From Staphylococcus sp. NAM3COL9 (GTDB taxonomy: Bacteria; Bacillota; Bacilli; Staphylococcales; Staphylococcaceae): a DNA stretch of 64,000 bases. The position numbers were made by a program, and so were the translations under genes. Position 1 is the stretch's first letter, and every line of letters begins with the position of its first letter. Below are positions 10,337 through 20,752 of the stretch, piece after piece. The notes under the pieces are model-generated. The model searched no databases and was not told the DNA's origin. It saw only the letters and a program-made list of their open reading frames with translations. Location: NCBI RefSeq assembly GCF_001431205.1, contig NZ_LGPC01000006.1, positions 1-64,000 on the forward strand. Direction: 5' to 3'.

Positions 10337-11800
10337 CTATACAAGTGCTTTTTCTTTTAAGTAAGCATCTACTGAATCTGCAACAGCTCTTCCTTCTTGA
10401 ATAGCCCAGACCACAAGACTCTGTCCTCTTCTCGCATCGCCCGCTGCAAATATATGTGGCTGATTCGTTCTAAAGTCTTTATTATCAGCCACAATTTTGT
10501 TACGTGCGGTTTGAATATCAAAAGCATGAGGAACGGTCGTTTCTGTACCGACAAAACCAATAGACAATAAGACTAGATCTGCTGGCCAGTGACGTTCTGT
10601 ACCATCCACTATGACCATACCATCTTCTGTTTCTTCAAGTATTTGAGTATAAACACCTTTTACATTACCGAGACGATCAACATCATAACGCATCGTTTGT
10701 ACACCATATGCACGTGGTTCAAAACCAAAACGTGACTCATATTCTTTGTGTGCGTAATCCATCTTGAACACAGGCATTGCCAATGGCCAGTATGTGTTTT
10801 CATCAAATGTAATCTCTTCTGGCTGCTTTGTGTATTTATTAAACTGAACGATAGATTTACAATTTTCACGCAGTGCTGTCGCTACACAGTCAGCACCTGT
10901 ATCACCAGCACCAATCACAATAACATTTTTTCCTTTAGCTGAAATCTCAGGTTCGTTGATTTCTTCATTTAAAAATTGACCTTGTTCATTTAAATAATCC
11001 ATTGCAAAGTGAATTCCAAATCCCATACGTCCTTCTAAAGGTAAATCTCTCGCATTTTGTGATCCTGTGCAGAGTATAATTGCATCGTGTAGTTCATTTA
11101 ATTCATCACGACTCACATCTACACCGATTTCTGTATCTGTCATAAACTCGATACCTGATTGTTTCATCACTTCAATTCTACGACGTACGACATCTTTATC
11201 TAATTTCATATTAGGAATACCATACATTAGAAGCCCGCCCGCTTCATGTGCACGTTCATATACTATTACTTTATACCCTAGTTTATTCAGTTCATCTGCT
11301 GCTGTTAACCCAGCTGGACCACTGCCGACAATTGCTACTGTTTCGGATTGACGATGCTTAGGACTTGTTGGTTTAACCCAGCCATTTTCATAAGCTTCAT
11401 CAATAATCGTGCGCTCAATACCTTTGATAGCAACAGATTCACGATTAATTTTCATCACACACGATTGTTCGCAAGGCGCAGGACAAACGCGCCCCGTAAA
11501 TTCTGGAAAGTTATTTGTCTCGCTCAAGCGTTCATATGCTGTTTTAAAATCTTTTCTATAAACGAGATCGTTCCATTCCGGGATATAGTTCCCAATTGGG
11601 CAGCCGATTGTTTCTTTTCCATGAGGTTCGCCCGTTTGGCAAAATGGCGTCCCACAATCCATACAACGTGCACCTTGTTCTGCTGCTTCATCTTTAGTAA
11701 ACCTCTGTTGAAAGGCATCGTGATTACTTATACGTTCAACCAATGACAATTCATCTAATTGTTGTTTGTCATAATTCATAAATCCTTTGAATTCGCCCAT
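10337..11800 (-). CDS. gltD: glutamate synthase (NADPH) small subunit
   Basis: Beta subunit of glutamate synthase; passes electrons from NADPH through FAD and iron-sulfur clusters to the large subunit. The N-terminal cysteine-rich part (CMDCGTPFC ... GCPIGN ... CPAPCEQSC, about 40-110) binds 4Fe-4S clusters, followed by the FAD motif GSGPAGL and the NADPH motif GAGDTGADCV. 487 residues, normal length. It starts 19 bases after gltB with a strong AAAGGGGGA site, clearly one operon. Confidence 0.96.
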   Translation of the reverse strand: MGEFKGFMNYDKQQLDELSLVERISNHDAFQQRFTKDEAAEQGARCMDCGTPFCQTGEPHGKETIGCPIGNYIPEWNDLVYRKDFKTAYERLSETNNFPEFTGRVCPAPCEQSCVMKINRESVAIKGIERTIIDEAYENGWVKPTSPKHRQSETVAIVGSGPAGLTAADELNKLGYKVIVYERAHEAGGLLMYGIPNMKLDKDVVRRRIEVMKQSGIEFMTDTEIGVDVSRDELNELHDAIILCTGSQNARDLPLEGRMGFGIHFAMDYLNEQGQFLNEEINEPEISAKGKNVIVIGAGDTGADCVATALRENCKSIVQFNKYTKQPEEITFDENTYWPLAMPVFKMDYAHKEYESRFGFEPRAYGVQTMRYDVDRLGNVKGVYTQILEETEDGMVIVDGTERHWPADLVLLSIGFVGTETTVPHAFDIQTARNKIVADNKDFRTNQPHIFAAGDARRGQSLVVWAIQEGRAVADSVDAYLKEKALV

Positions 11801-11819
11801 GACAAATCCCCCTTTATGG

Positions 11820-14800
11820 TTAATATACGGCAGTCTGCTGTTGTTCTGATGCTAAGCTTGTACGTTTATCATTAAATGCATTCAACAAAGCTTCATCTAA
11901 CTCACTCGAATCACGTTTTTGTAATTCTATTTTTTGCATCATTAATTTATAATCTTTCGGAACTACTTTGACTACTTTTTGTGCCACATTTTCAAAATCA
12001 TTTAAAATAGCTTGTGCTTTTATACTCTGAGTATATTTAACATGAGCTTGTAGCATATCTTTCAAAACTTCACGCTCTTCTTTTACACTAATGGTATCGA
12101 AATCTAAACTATCTAATTGATGTTCTTTTTTAAAACCTTCAACGTCTGATGGGAAAATATAGCTCACACCACCACTCATACCTTGGCCAAAGTTTTTACC
12201 GACATCTCCAAGTATAACCACACGTCCACCAGTCATATATTCAAGCCCGTGGTCGCCAATACCTTCTACGACCGCTTGTACACCACTATTACGGATACAA
12301 AAACGCTCTCCTGCCTTGCCATTAATGTACGCTTTACCATGAGACGCGCCGTAAAAACAAACGTTACCAATGATAATTTCATTTTCACGGTATTTATTCG
12401 GTGCTTTCACAATGATTTTACCGCCAGACAAACCTTTGCCAACGTAATCATTTGCGTCACCTGTATGATGAATCGTTAAGCCATTAGGGGTATATGCTGC
12501 TAAGCTTTGTCCACCATGACCCTGTGTTTGTGCATAAATCGTATCTTCAGGTAAACCTTCAGATCCATGAATTCTAGTAATTGCACTGCCAGTGATTACA
12601 CCTACATCTCTTTGTTCATTTTTCAATTTATATTTACCTGTAAATGCTACACTGTTTTCAATAGCCGTTCGTGCGTCAGGATACAATCTCGTTAAATCAA
12701 ACCCTTCATCAAGATGATGATTTTGTTTTATTTTATTAAATCTGGCACCTTCATGTTGATACAATAAAGCTTCAACATTCATCGTAGCTGCTTTCGAGCG
12801 ACGCGATGATAACTGGCTACTGCGTTGCAGTAAATCCGTTCTTCCTACTAATTCCTCGACTGATTTCAAGCCGAGTTCAGCTAATATTTCTCTTAATTCT
12901 TCCGCTACAAAATGCATGAAATTAACTACATGATCTGCTCTCCCATTGAATAACGCACGTAAATCTTGATTTTGTGTAGCAATACCTACTGGACATGTAT
13001 CCTTATGACATACGCGCATCATAATACATCCCATAACCACTAACGGCGCAGTGGCAAAACCAAATTCTTCAGCACCTAAGGCACATGCATAAGCGACATC
13101 TTTACCAGTAAGTAGTTTGCCATCCGTTTCTACTTTCACTCTTGATCTTAAGCCGTTCATCATTAAGGTTTGATGCGTCTCTGATAGACCAATTTCCCAT
13201 GGTACCCCTGCATGTTGAATACTCGTTTTAGGTGATGCACCTGTCCCACCATCGTAGCCACTGATTACGATTTTATCAGCGTATGCTTTCGCGACACCTG
13301 CCGCAATCGTACCGACACCTGTTTTAGAGACAAGTTTAACTGTAATATTTGCATCTTTATTCGCATTTTTTAAATCGTGAATTAATTGTGCTAAATCTTC
13401 TATCGAATAAATATCGTGATGTGGCGGTGGTGATATTAAACCAATACCTGGTGTAGAACCCCTTACTTCCGCAATCCACGGATATACTTTCGTACCTGGT
13501 AATTGTCCGCCTTCCCCTGGTTTAGCGCCTTGCGCAACTTTAATTTGTATTTCTTTTGCATGCTGTAAATAATCACTCGTTACTCCAAAACGACCTGAAG
13601 CAACTTGTTTAATAGCACTTGAACGATTTCTACCTTCTTCATCTATCACAAAACGTTCAGGATTTTCGCCACCTTCACCACTATTACTTTTACCGCCCAT
13701 TTGATTCATTGCTTCTGCAAGTGTTTGATGTGCCTCTTCTGAAATCGAACCATAACTCATCGCACCAGTATTGAAGCGTTGTACAATCTTACTCGTAGGT
13801 TCAACTTTATCGATATCTATTGATGCCTGCTTTTTAAATTCCATCAAATGACGAATATGGTCTGTTCGCTTGTGATTAACTTCATTTGAAAATGCTTTGA
13901 ATTTTTCATAATCATTTAAGCGACATGCATGTTGTAATAAGTGTATCGAAGTTGGATTAAACGCGTGATGTTGTCCTTGTTTGCGCCATTGGAACGTACT
14001 ACCTGATTCAATGTACTCACTCTCAGGTGTTTGTCTCGCTTTATTTTCTTTATCAATTAAATCCATTGTTATCCCAGATAACTTGGATTGTGTGCCAGTA
14101 AAATATTTGTCTACAATATCATTTGAAAGTCCTACAGCTTCAAAAATCTGTGCCCCTTGATAACTTTGAACTGTAGAAATACCCATCTTAGCCATCACTT
14201 TGATGACACCCTCAGACAAGGTATGTGTATAGGTCTGAACATTTTCAGAAATATCCCCTTCTAAACGTTGGTCAAAGACCAATTGTTCAATCGTACGTTG
14301 AGCTAAATATGGTACTACCGCATTTGCACCATAACCTAATAAGCATGCAACATGATGTACTTCTCTTGTTTCGCCCGACAAAGCAACAATACTCGTACGC
14401 ATACGTAGACCTTCTCGGATAAGCAATTGATGAATATGACTCACCGCAAGCAATATAGGCATTGCATAACCATTTTCCGTTACAAGTGTACGATCATCTA
14501 ATACTAAAATTTCACTACCTTCTTTAACAGCGAATATCGCTTTACCCCCCAAAGTGTCTAATGCTACTTCTAAATCATCTTTATAAACAGTTGATAGATG
14601 TTTTACGTTAAATCTACTCTGCTCAATTTCCTCAAGTTGCGCTTCAGTCATCACGGGACGTTTAAGCTGAATTCTATTTAATACATCCTCATTAGGATTT
14701 AACAAATTTCCTTCGCTGCCTAAATAAGCTAACTCACTCGTGACAATTTTTTCACGATAAGCGTCAATAGGTGGGTTAGTTACTTGAGCGAATAGTTGCT

Positions 14801-16319
14801 TGAAATAATTAAAAAGTGTTTCGTTTTTTTCATTTAATACTGCAATAGGTACGTCATAACCCATTGCACCGATTGGATCTTTTTTGTTTTCAACCAGTTC
14901 TGTCATGTATTTATCCATTTCTTCTTTCGTATAGACAAATTGTTTTTGCAATCGATTCAATGTTACATCATCCCACTCGGAGGACTTATACGTCACATTT
15001 TCTAAATCCAAATCTACTTTAAACTGGTTTAACCAACTTTCATAAGGCAGTTCGTCTGCGATATTTGCTTTTAGCTCATTATTTTCAATCACTTTATGTT
15101 GGTTGAAATCAACGAGTAATAACTTTCCAGGATTCAACTGACCTTTAAAAGCAACGTTTTTTTCAGGTACATCAACTACGCCAACTTCAGATGAAAAGAC
15201 AATGTAATTATCTTTCGTTATTGTATAACGTCCTGGTCTTAAGCCATTTCTATCAGTTAAAGCACCAATCTTGTCCCCATTACAAAATGAAATCATCGTC
15301 GGTCCATCCCATGGTTCCATTAAATAACTATAAAACTCATAGAAAGCACGTACATTCGCATCGTTGGCTTTGTTATATAACCAAGGTTCTGGAATCATGA
15401 GCATCGCTGCTCTTTCAGGTTCCATAGCTAAAGATAAAAATTCTAAAGCATTATCGACTATAGCCGAGTCACTGCCATCTTCATCAATAATTTCTTTCAC
15501 CTTGTTTTTTTCGTCACCAAAAATAGTCGAAATCAGCTCATCTTGTCTAGCGCGCATCCAGTTTACATTACCTTTAATCGTATTGATCTCACCGTTATGC
15601 ATAAGTAATCTATTAGGATGTGCACGTTTCCAACTCGGAAAGGTGTTTGTACTGAAACGCGAATGAACAAGCCCTAATTTCGAAATATAAGATTCGTGAT
15701 TCAAATCTTGATATAAAGCCTTAATTTGATCCGAACGCAACCATCCTTTATATACGATTGTTCTGTTCGACAGACTTGTAAAATATAAATCTAGCAGTTG
15801 CTGGTTCGCATAATTTTCAATTTGTTTTCGCGCTAAAAATAATTTACGATCAACATGTGAAACATCATTTAATGCCACGAATACTTGTTGAATAAAAGGC
15901 ATGGTATCGGCAACATGTGAAGCAATTGCATTGATGTCTACAGGTACATCTCTATAACCAATTACACTTAATCCTTCCGCTTCAAAGTGTGCATTAAACT
16001 GTGCCTCGTGCTGAGAACCTGCAATTTGTTCATTTGTAAAAAACATTCCAACAGCATATCGACCTTCTTCAGGCAAATCAAAGTCAGTTTGTTTTGAAAA
16101 ATAATTGTAGGGCACTTCGGTCATAATCCCTGCGCCATCACCTGTCACACTGTCCGCACCAAGACCACCACGGTGATCTAACCTACGTAGCATCTCCAAT
16201 GATTTTTCGACAATATCATGGTTCCTTTTGTTATCCATATTGGCATAAAAGCCAATACCACATGCATCATGTTCCTCACGACTATCATATAAGCCAATTT
16301 TCTTATTGTATTCAAGCAT
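11820..16319 (-). CDS. gltB: glutamate synthase large subunit
   Basis: Makes two glutamates from glutamine and 2-oxoglutarate. Order: N-terminal Ntn amidotransferase with the catalytic cysteine in DACGIGF exposed after propeptide removal, a central domain, the FMN/synthase domain with GGTGASPKTSIQHAG, a 3Fe-4S cysteine set (CIMMRVCHKDTCPVG), and a C-terminal GXGXG beta-helix (GGRVVILG). I use the ATG at 16319 (1499 residues) because the GTG three codons upstream forms part of the ribosome site AGAGGTG. Divergent from gltC. Confidence 0.96.
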   Translation of the reverse strand: MLEYNKKIGLYDSREEHDACGIGFYANMDNKRNHDIVEKSLEMLRRLDHRGGLGADSVTGDGAGIMTEVPYNYFSKQTDFDLPEEGRYAVGMFFTNEQIAGSQHEAQFNAHFEAEGLSVIGYRDVPVDINAIASHVADTMPFIQQVFVALNDVSHVDRKLFLARKQIENYANQQLLDLYFTSLSNRTIVYKGWLRSDQIKALYQDLNHESYISKLGLVHSRFSTNTFPSWKRAHPNRLLMHNGEINTIKGNVNWMRARQDELISTIFGDEKNKVKEIIDEDGSDSAIVDNALEFLSLAMEPERAAMLMIPEPWLYNKANDANVRAFYEFYSYLMEPWDGPTMISFCNGDKIGALTDRNGLRPGRYTITKDNYIVFSSEVGVVDVPEKNVAFKGQLNPGKLLLVDFNQHKVIENNELKANIADELPYESWLNQFKVDLDLENVTYKSSEWDDVTLNRLQKQFVYTKEEMDKYMTELVENKKDPIGAMGYDVPIAVLNEKNETLFNYFKQLFAQVTNPPIDAYREKIVTSELAYLGSEGNLLNPNEDVLNRIQLKRPVMTEAQLEEIEQSRFNVKHLSTVYKDDLEVALDTLGGKAIFAVKEGSEILVLDDRTLVTENGYAMPILLAVSHIHQLLIREGLRMRTSIVALSGETREVHHVACLLGYGANAVVPYLAQRTIEQLVFDQRLEGDISENVQTYTHTLSEGVIKVMAKMGISTVQSYQGAQIFEAVGLSNDIVDKYFTGTQSKLSGITMDLIDKENKARQTPESEYIESGSTFQWRKQGQHHAFNPTSIHLLQHACRLNDYEKFKAFSNEVNHKRTDHIRHLMEFKKQASIDIDKVEPTSKIVQRFNTGAMSYGSISEEAHQTLAEAMNQMGGKSNSGEGGENPERFVIDEEGRNRSSAIKQVASGRFGVTSDYLQHAKEIQIKVAQGAKPGEGGQLPGTKVYPWIAEVRGSTPGIGLISPPPHHDIYSIEDLAQLIHDLKNANKDANITVKLVSKTGVGTIAAGVAKAYADKIVISGYDGGTGASPKTSIQHAGVPWEIGLSETHQTLMMNGLRSRVKVETDGKLLTGKDVAYACALGAEEFGFATAPLVVMGCIMMRVCHKDTCPVGIATQNQDLRALFNGRADHVVNFMHFVAEELREILAELGLKSVEELVGRTDLLQRSSQLSSRRSKAATMNVEALLYQHEGARFNKIKQNHHLDEGFDLTRLYPDARTAIENSVAFTGKYKLKNEQRDVGVITGSAITRIHGSEGLPEDTIYAQTQGHGGQSLAAYTPNGLTIHHTGDANDYVGKGLSGGKIIVKAPNKYRENEIIIGNVCFYGASHGKAYINGKAGERFCIRNSGVQAVVEGIGDHGLEYMTGGRVVILGDVGKNFGQGMSGGVSYIFPSDVEGFKKEHQLDSLDFDTISVKEEREVLKDMLQAHVKYTQSIKAQAILNDFENVAQKVVKVVPKDYKLMMQKIELQKRDSSELDEALLNAFNDKRTSLASEQQQTAVY

Positions 16320-16417
16320 GATCTTCACCTCTTTTTCGAAAATTCTGAATATTAAATTAGTAAGTAAACTATATAGTAGTTGATCAATCTGTTCAATATA
16401 TAAAATAGATGATATTA

Positions 16418-16432
16418 TTCTAATTATTAGAA
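16418..16432. promoter_or_regulatory. dyad in the gltB-gltC divergent promoter (probable GltC site)
   Basis: TTCTAATTATTAGAA is a perfect 7-1-7 inverted repeat about 25 bases upstream of the gltC start. It fits the T-N11-A form of LysR operators. In Bacillus GltC binds dyads in this divergent region to activate gltAB and repress itself; the same role here is inferred from position. Confidence 0.5.
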
Positions 16433-16456
16433 CATTTTTAAATTTGGGGGGATATA

Positions 16457-17344
16457 ATGGAAATTAAACAACTAAAATACTTTATAGAAGTCGCAAAAAG
16501 AGAGCATTTATCAGAAGCTGCACTTGAATTGGAAATTGCACAGTCTGCAATAAGTCGTCAAATAACGCACCTCGAAAAAGAATTACAAGTTAAATTATTT
16601 AATAGAGAAGGACGCAATATTTATCTTACTGATGAAGGAAAGCAGTTATTTTCAGAAGCAACTAAAATTATAGATCAATTGGACGAAACTGTCCGCCTAT
16701 TTCACAAACAATCAGAGTCCAATCATTTTATAATCCGTATTGGTTATATTGAAAGTTATATCTCACAAGTACTCACTCTATTAATACAGTCTTTCGAAAA
16801 TCAGAGCGATTCAATTGTCGAACCTATTCTAATGGAAGAGAGTGAAATTTTAAATGCTTTAACCACAGATCAAATCGATATTGCATTTACTGACTTATCA
16901 AATGACATAAAGCAAAATTCCGAACTAAAAGTAAATGCTTTGTTCGAGGAAAACTACCACATCTATGCCCCTAAAGACGCACCAATTACTATGGCAACTC
17001 ATCCGCCTCTTGTTCAGTTTTCAAACAAAATAATTTACGAACTTTACCCATTACCTCTGCATATCAAGCAAACATTAGCCAATATTGTAGTAAAACCTAT
17101 CCGTACCATTACCCACCCACAACTCGCACAATATATTTTAAATAAAGAGCGTGGATATATTATCGCAGCTTCCTATCACCTACTAGAGAAGAACCCTGAT
17201 AAATGGGTCGACATCTCTCTCGGACATACAGAGCTAAAACGCACAATTTGTAGTGTTTTGCGCCAAGATAATCGTAAAAATGACATTCGCTTAATGCTTT
17301 CAATGATTGAGCAATTGTTAAGTCGTAGTACAACATATCACTAA
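16457..17344 (+). CDS. gltC: LysR-family regulator of glutamate synthase
   Basis: LysR-type regulator, 295 residues. The N-terminal helix-turn-helix (about 1-60) contains REHLSEAALELEIAQSAISRQI and LFNREGRNIYLTDEG; the rest is a periplasmic-binding-like effector domain. Its divergent position next to gltB and length agree with GltC, which in Bacillus links gltAB to carbon and nitrogen status. A GGGGGGA site precedes the ATG. Confidence 0.9.
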   Translation: MEIKQLKYFIEVAKREHLSEAALELEIAQSAISRQITHLEKELQVKLFNREGRNIYLTDEGKQLFSEATKIIDQLDETVRLFHKQSESNHFIIRIGYIESYISQVLTLLIQSFENQSDSIVEPILMEESEILNALTTDQIDIAFTDLSNDIKQNSELKVNALFEENYHIYAPKDAPITMATHPPLVQFSNKIIYELYPLPLHIKQTLANIVVKPIRTITHPQLAQYILNKERGYIIAASYHLLEKNPDKWVDISLGHTELKRTICSVLRQDNRKNDIRLMLSMIEQLLSRSTTYH

Positions 17345-17374
17345 TTTAAAATTTATACGCAAACCTATAAATCG

Positions 17375-17403
17375 TTGAATTCAACATATGAGACGCGTAT
17401 AAT
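17375..17403 (+). promoter_or_regulatory. promoter of the YibE/F pair
   Basis: TTGAAT (17375-17380), 17-base spacer, TATAAT (17398-17403), 36 bases before the first ATG. Confidence 0.65.
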
Positions 17404-17438
17404 CGCATTGTCTATAAAGAGAGGATTGAAATAGAGCG

Positions 17439-18551
17439 ATGCCAATCAAAAAACTACTTAAACGCCCTTTCAATTGGGTATTATTGTTGTTTTGCATCAT
17501 ATTTATTGGGTTGTTTATTTTCACATTTGTAAACGCTAAATTTTACGATACACCCATTGCTCAAATTACAAACATTGAAAATAAATCTACATCTAAAACC
17601 ATGGATGACCATCATAATAGTGATATAAAACACACAGAAACCTTGAAACTTACAATTTTAAATGGAAAATTCGAAGATCAAACTGCAACGATTCCACACG
17701 AATATTATGAATCTCAAGCAGATAGTGAAAAATTTTCTAAAAATAATAAAGTCTTACTACATATCGATAAACATCCAAATGGCGCATATATTTTAGAGAA
17801 AAAACGCGATAGCCTCGTAGTAGCCATGACGGGTTTATTTTTATTAACTGTACTTCTTGTAGGCAGGAAAATCGGGCTTCAATCCATTTTATCTTTGGCA
17901 ATTAACACAGCCGTCGTCATTCTAGCGATTTATATTTATAACCAATTTCATATTATGACTTTATTCAGTTTAATGAGTATCGGCGTTATCATATCAACTA
18001 TATTAACCTTACTGTTAGTTACTGGTTGGCAATGGCGAACGCTCATTACTATTGTTAGCACCTTGCTTGGCACCTTTATATCCGTTGGGTTAACACAATT
18101 CGTAATTCAAATGACTGATGGCGAAGGCTTAAAATTTGAAACGATGAGTTTCTTAACTTTACCACCTAAAGAAGTCTTTCTCGCATCGGTAATGATTGGG
18201 TCACTTGGTGCAGTAATGGATGTCGCCATTACAATTGCAAGTGGGATGACTGAAATCCTACGTCGAACACCCAATATTAGTATGACACGTTGGGCGCTTG
18301 CTGGACGAAATATTGGTCAAGATATCATGGGGACTATGACCAACATTTTACTCTTCTCTTATTTATCTGGAAGTTTACCTATGTTACTTATTTATTTAAA
18401 AAATGCAAATACTATTACCTACACAATTTCTATGAATTGGTCGTTAGAAATTTCCCGGGCAATTACAGGCGGTATCGGTATTGTCTTAACAATTCCTATT
18501 ACAATATTATTGATGCAAGTATGGTTCAAAATGCGAGGTGCTAAACAATGA
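17439..18551 (+). CDS. YibE/F-family membrane protein (long partner)
   Basis: Integral membrane protein of the YibE/F family, function unknown. 370 residues: one N-terminal membrane segment (about 13-32), a hydrophilic, probably outside domain (about 33-125), then six or seven membrane segments. Conserved family stretches include GSLGAVMDVAITIASGM and GRNIGQDIMGTM. Its stop overlaps the start of the next gene (ATGA), so the two are translationally coupled; such tandem YibE/F pairs are common in Firmicutes. The good promoter indicates an independent two-gene operon. Confidence 0.85.
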   Translation: MPIKKLLKRPFNWVLLLFCIIFIGLFIFTFVNAKFYDTPIAQITNIENKSTSKTMDDHHNSDIKHTETLKLTILNGKFEDQTATIPHEYYESQADSEKFSKNNKVLLHIDKHPNGAYILEKKRDSLVVAMTGLFLLTVLLVGRKIGLQSILSLAINTAVVILAIYIYNQFHIMTLFSLMSIGVIISTILTLLLVTGWQWRTLITIVSTLLGTFISVGLTQFVIQMTDGEGLKFETMSFLTLPPKEVFLASVMIGSLGAVMDVAITIASGMTEILRRTPNISMTRWALAGRNIGQDIMGTMTNILLFSYLSGSLPMLLIYLKNANTITYTISMNWSLEISRAITGGIGIVLTIPITILLMQVWFKMRGAKQ

Positions 18552-19333
18552 GTGCAATAATAATTTTAGGCATCATACTTTTCATCCTCATGCTTATTTT
18601 TGGTGGTAAAAAAGGATTAATCTCTTATCTGACATTATTTTTAAACTTTGTCATTCTATTAATAAGCTTGATTATCATTATGTTTGGCGCACCGATTTAT
18701 CTTGTAACCTTAGTATTTTGTATCGTTATCGCAGCGTGTAATCTATTTGTACTTAATAGTTATAATACCAAGACACAAGCAGCTTTTTACGCAACGATTC
18801 TAACAACAGTCATCTTGATTGCTGCCATCTACTTTTCTGTATCTATCGGGAACCTACAAGGATTCACAACTGAGCAACAAGATGAAACGTACATTTTCTC
18901 AATGAATATCGGTATAGACATGGTTAAATTCATGGTCTTCACCATAGTCCTTGCAGTCATTGCTGCAGTCATTGATTTAGCTATTACAATCAGTTCTCCA
19001 ATGTATGAATTAAGTGAGACCAACCCTGATTTAACTCAAAAAGAACTATTTTATTCTGGAATGCGTGTGGGCAGAGAGATCTTAGCCACATCAGCTAATA
19101 CAATTTATCTTGCTTATTTTGGAGGGCAACTCACATTATTTTTCTGGTTTTTCAAATTAAATTATTCCTTTGGTCACATCATTAATTCTAAAATATTTGC
19201 TCAAGAATTTATCTCTATTTTATTAGGAGGTATTGCGGTTGCTATAAGCATCCCTATTACAGCCTTGCTATCCTCACTATTAATCAAAAAGGAAAATAAA
19301 ATGAAATCACCTATAAATCATACATCTAAATAA
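18548..19333 (+). CDS. YibE/F-family membrane protein (short partner)
   Basis: 261-residue polytopic membrane protein lacking the external domain of its upstream neighbour. The same family signature appears as AVIAAVIDLAITISSPM and GMRVGREILATSANTI, so the pair are paralogues that probably form a complex. Starts inside the previous stop (4-base overlap). The stop codon lies in the first arm of the terminator hairpin. No known substrate. Confidence 0.85.
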   Translation: MSAIIILGIILFILMLIFGGKKGLISYLTLFLNFVILLISLIIIMFGAPIYLVTLVFCIVIAACNLFVLNSYNTKTQAAFYATILTTVILIAAIYFSVSIGNLQGFTTEQQDETYIFSMNIGIDMVKFMVFTIVLAVIAAVIDLAITISSPMYELSETNPDLTQKELFYSGMRVGREILATSANTIYLAYFGGQLTLFFWFFKLNYSFGHIINSKIFAQEFISILLGGIAVAISIPITALLSSLLIKKENKMKSPINHTSK

Positions 19334-19383
19334 ACTAAAATCACTCATCTAATATTCAATACAAGATGAGTGATTTTAGTTTA
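19331..19383. terminator. bidirectional terminator between the YibE/F pair and amt
   Basis: A 20-base inverted repeat (TAAACTAAAATCACTCATCT and its complement) with a 13-base loop, T-rich on both exits. It serves both converging transcripts. Confidence 0.85.
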
Positions 19384-19398
19384 TTTTTCTTCAATCCA

Positions 19399-20643
19399 TT
19401 AAGGTAACTTATTAAATTTATTTAACTCTCCACTGAAATAAGCACGTTCTCCGTGGACAACATAATCCAAACCTTTTACCTCTTCAACTTTATCTGTGCC
19501 TAAAGCGCTAAATAGCATTATTAATTTTGCAATTAAAAACGTCAAGCAACCGCTAAAAACAACCGTCACAAAGACTGCAATGAATTGTACCCAAACAGTT
19601 TGTATATTGCCACCAAAAAGTAATCCATTTACAATTTCGTCATTCACTTTATGAGATTGAAAGACACCTGTTAAAATTGCACCGACAATACCACCAATAC
19701 CATGTATACCAAAAGCATCCAACGCATCATTATATTTTAGTTTTATTTTAATATAGTTAATTGCGAAATAACAACTAACGCCACCAATCAACGCCATCAC
19801 TATTGCACTCATGTAATCTACAAAACCAGCAGATGGTGTAATTGCTACTAAACCAGCTAACATTCCCGATAACATACCAATCAAACTTGTTGTTTTTTTC
19901 ATAAAATATTCCATAACAGACCAACCAAGTGAACCTGCGCTTGCTGCGAGTACAGTATTCACAAAGGAAGTCATCGCGATATCATTAAAAGTTAAGGCAC
20001 TGCCCACGTTAAAACCATACCAACCTACCCATACCAATATGCCACCTATTAGTGTAATAATAAGATTATGTGGCGGCCGTTTTTCAAAGTTTTTTCCTGC
20101 ACCTATCATAACCGCTAGTACAAGTCCTGATATACCTGACGTAATGTGAACTACTGTACCTCCTGCATAATCTATCGCACCTAATTGATCAATCCAGCCG
20201 CCACCCCACACCCAATGTGCAACTGGACTATAAACTAAAACGACCCATAAAAACACAAAAATTAAATAGGGTATAAACTTCATTTTTTCTGCAATTGATC
20301 CTGATAAAATCGATACAGCAATTGTACAAAACATTAATTGAAACAGCATAAAAAGCGCTATAGGCACATGTGTAGCAATATCACCTTGTGTATTAAATCC
20401 AACTTGTTTTAAACCCAAGTATGTAAAGTCTCCTATAATAGTATTTCCAGAACCAAAGCTCAAACTAAAACCTAAAATAACCCACGCGAATGTCACAACA
20501 ACAATCGCAGACATACTTTGCATAACTGTATTTAACACATTTTTAGATTGTACAAGTCCACCATAAAATAAACTCAACCCTGGCGTCATTAGCCATACAA
20601 GTAACGTACACAAAAATAAAAATAAAGTATCATTCATATTCAT
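19399..20643 (-). CDS. amt: ammonium transporter
   Basis: Amt/MEP/Rh-family ammonium channel, 414 residues, with the usual 11 membrane segments. Recognisable are SLFYGGLVQSKNVLN near the N-terminus, the pore motif DYAGGTVVHITSG and the late DAFGIHGIGG with the second pore histidine. It has an AAAGGAGTG site. No glnK/PII gene is next to it. Lying near glutamate synthase it fits nitrogen assimilation, and the ureide pathway further along releases ammonia. Confidence 0.95.
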   Translation of the reverse strand: MNMNDTLFLFLCTLLVWLMTPGLSLFYGGLVQSKNVLNTVMQSMSAIVVVTFAWVILGFSLSFGSGNTIIGDFTYLGLKQVGFNTQGDIATHVPIALFMLFQLMFCTIAVSILSGSIAEKMKFIPYLIFVFLWVVLVYSPVAHWVWGGGWIDQLGAIDYAGGTVVHITSGISGLVLAVMIGAGKNFEKRPPHNLIITLIGGILVWVGWYGFNVGSALTFNDIAMTSFVNTVLAASAGSLGWSVMEYFMKKTTSLIGMLSGMLAGLVAITPSAGFVDYMSAIVMALIGGVSCYFAINYIKIKLKYNDALDAFGIHGIGGIVGAILTGVFQSHKVNDEIVNGLLFGGNIQTVWVQFIAVFVTVVFSGCLTFLIAKLIMLFSALGTDKVEEVKGLDYVVHGERAYFSGELNKFNKLP

Positions 20644-20664
20644 CTAATCACTCCTTTGACCAAA

Positions 20665-20693
20665 ATCATACCCCCGGTCAAAGTGGATAGCAA
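20665..20693 (-). promoter_or_regulatory. amt promoter
   Basis: Minus-strand TTGCTA (20693-20688), 17-base spacer, TATGAT (20670-20665), within 25 bases of the start. An inverted repeat TTTGACC/GGTCAAA (20655-20682) covers the -10 region and could be an operator. The -35 overlaps the end of the upstream terminator. Confidence 0.5.
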
Positions 20694-20744
20694 AAATGCG
20701 TCATGTAAATTAACACAGTATGTTAACTTACATGACGCATTTTT
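20692..20744 (-). terminator. terminator of the Nudix-GNAT gene
   Basis: Long hairpin with 17-base arms (AAAAATGCGTCATGTAA and complement) directly after the stop codon. Confidence 0.85.
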
Positions 20745-20752
20745 AAAATTCA

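Noticed and set aside
11348-11746. 132-codon plus-strand ORF inside gltD
   Set aside because: Antisense shadow of a strongly conserved gene; no family features.
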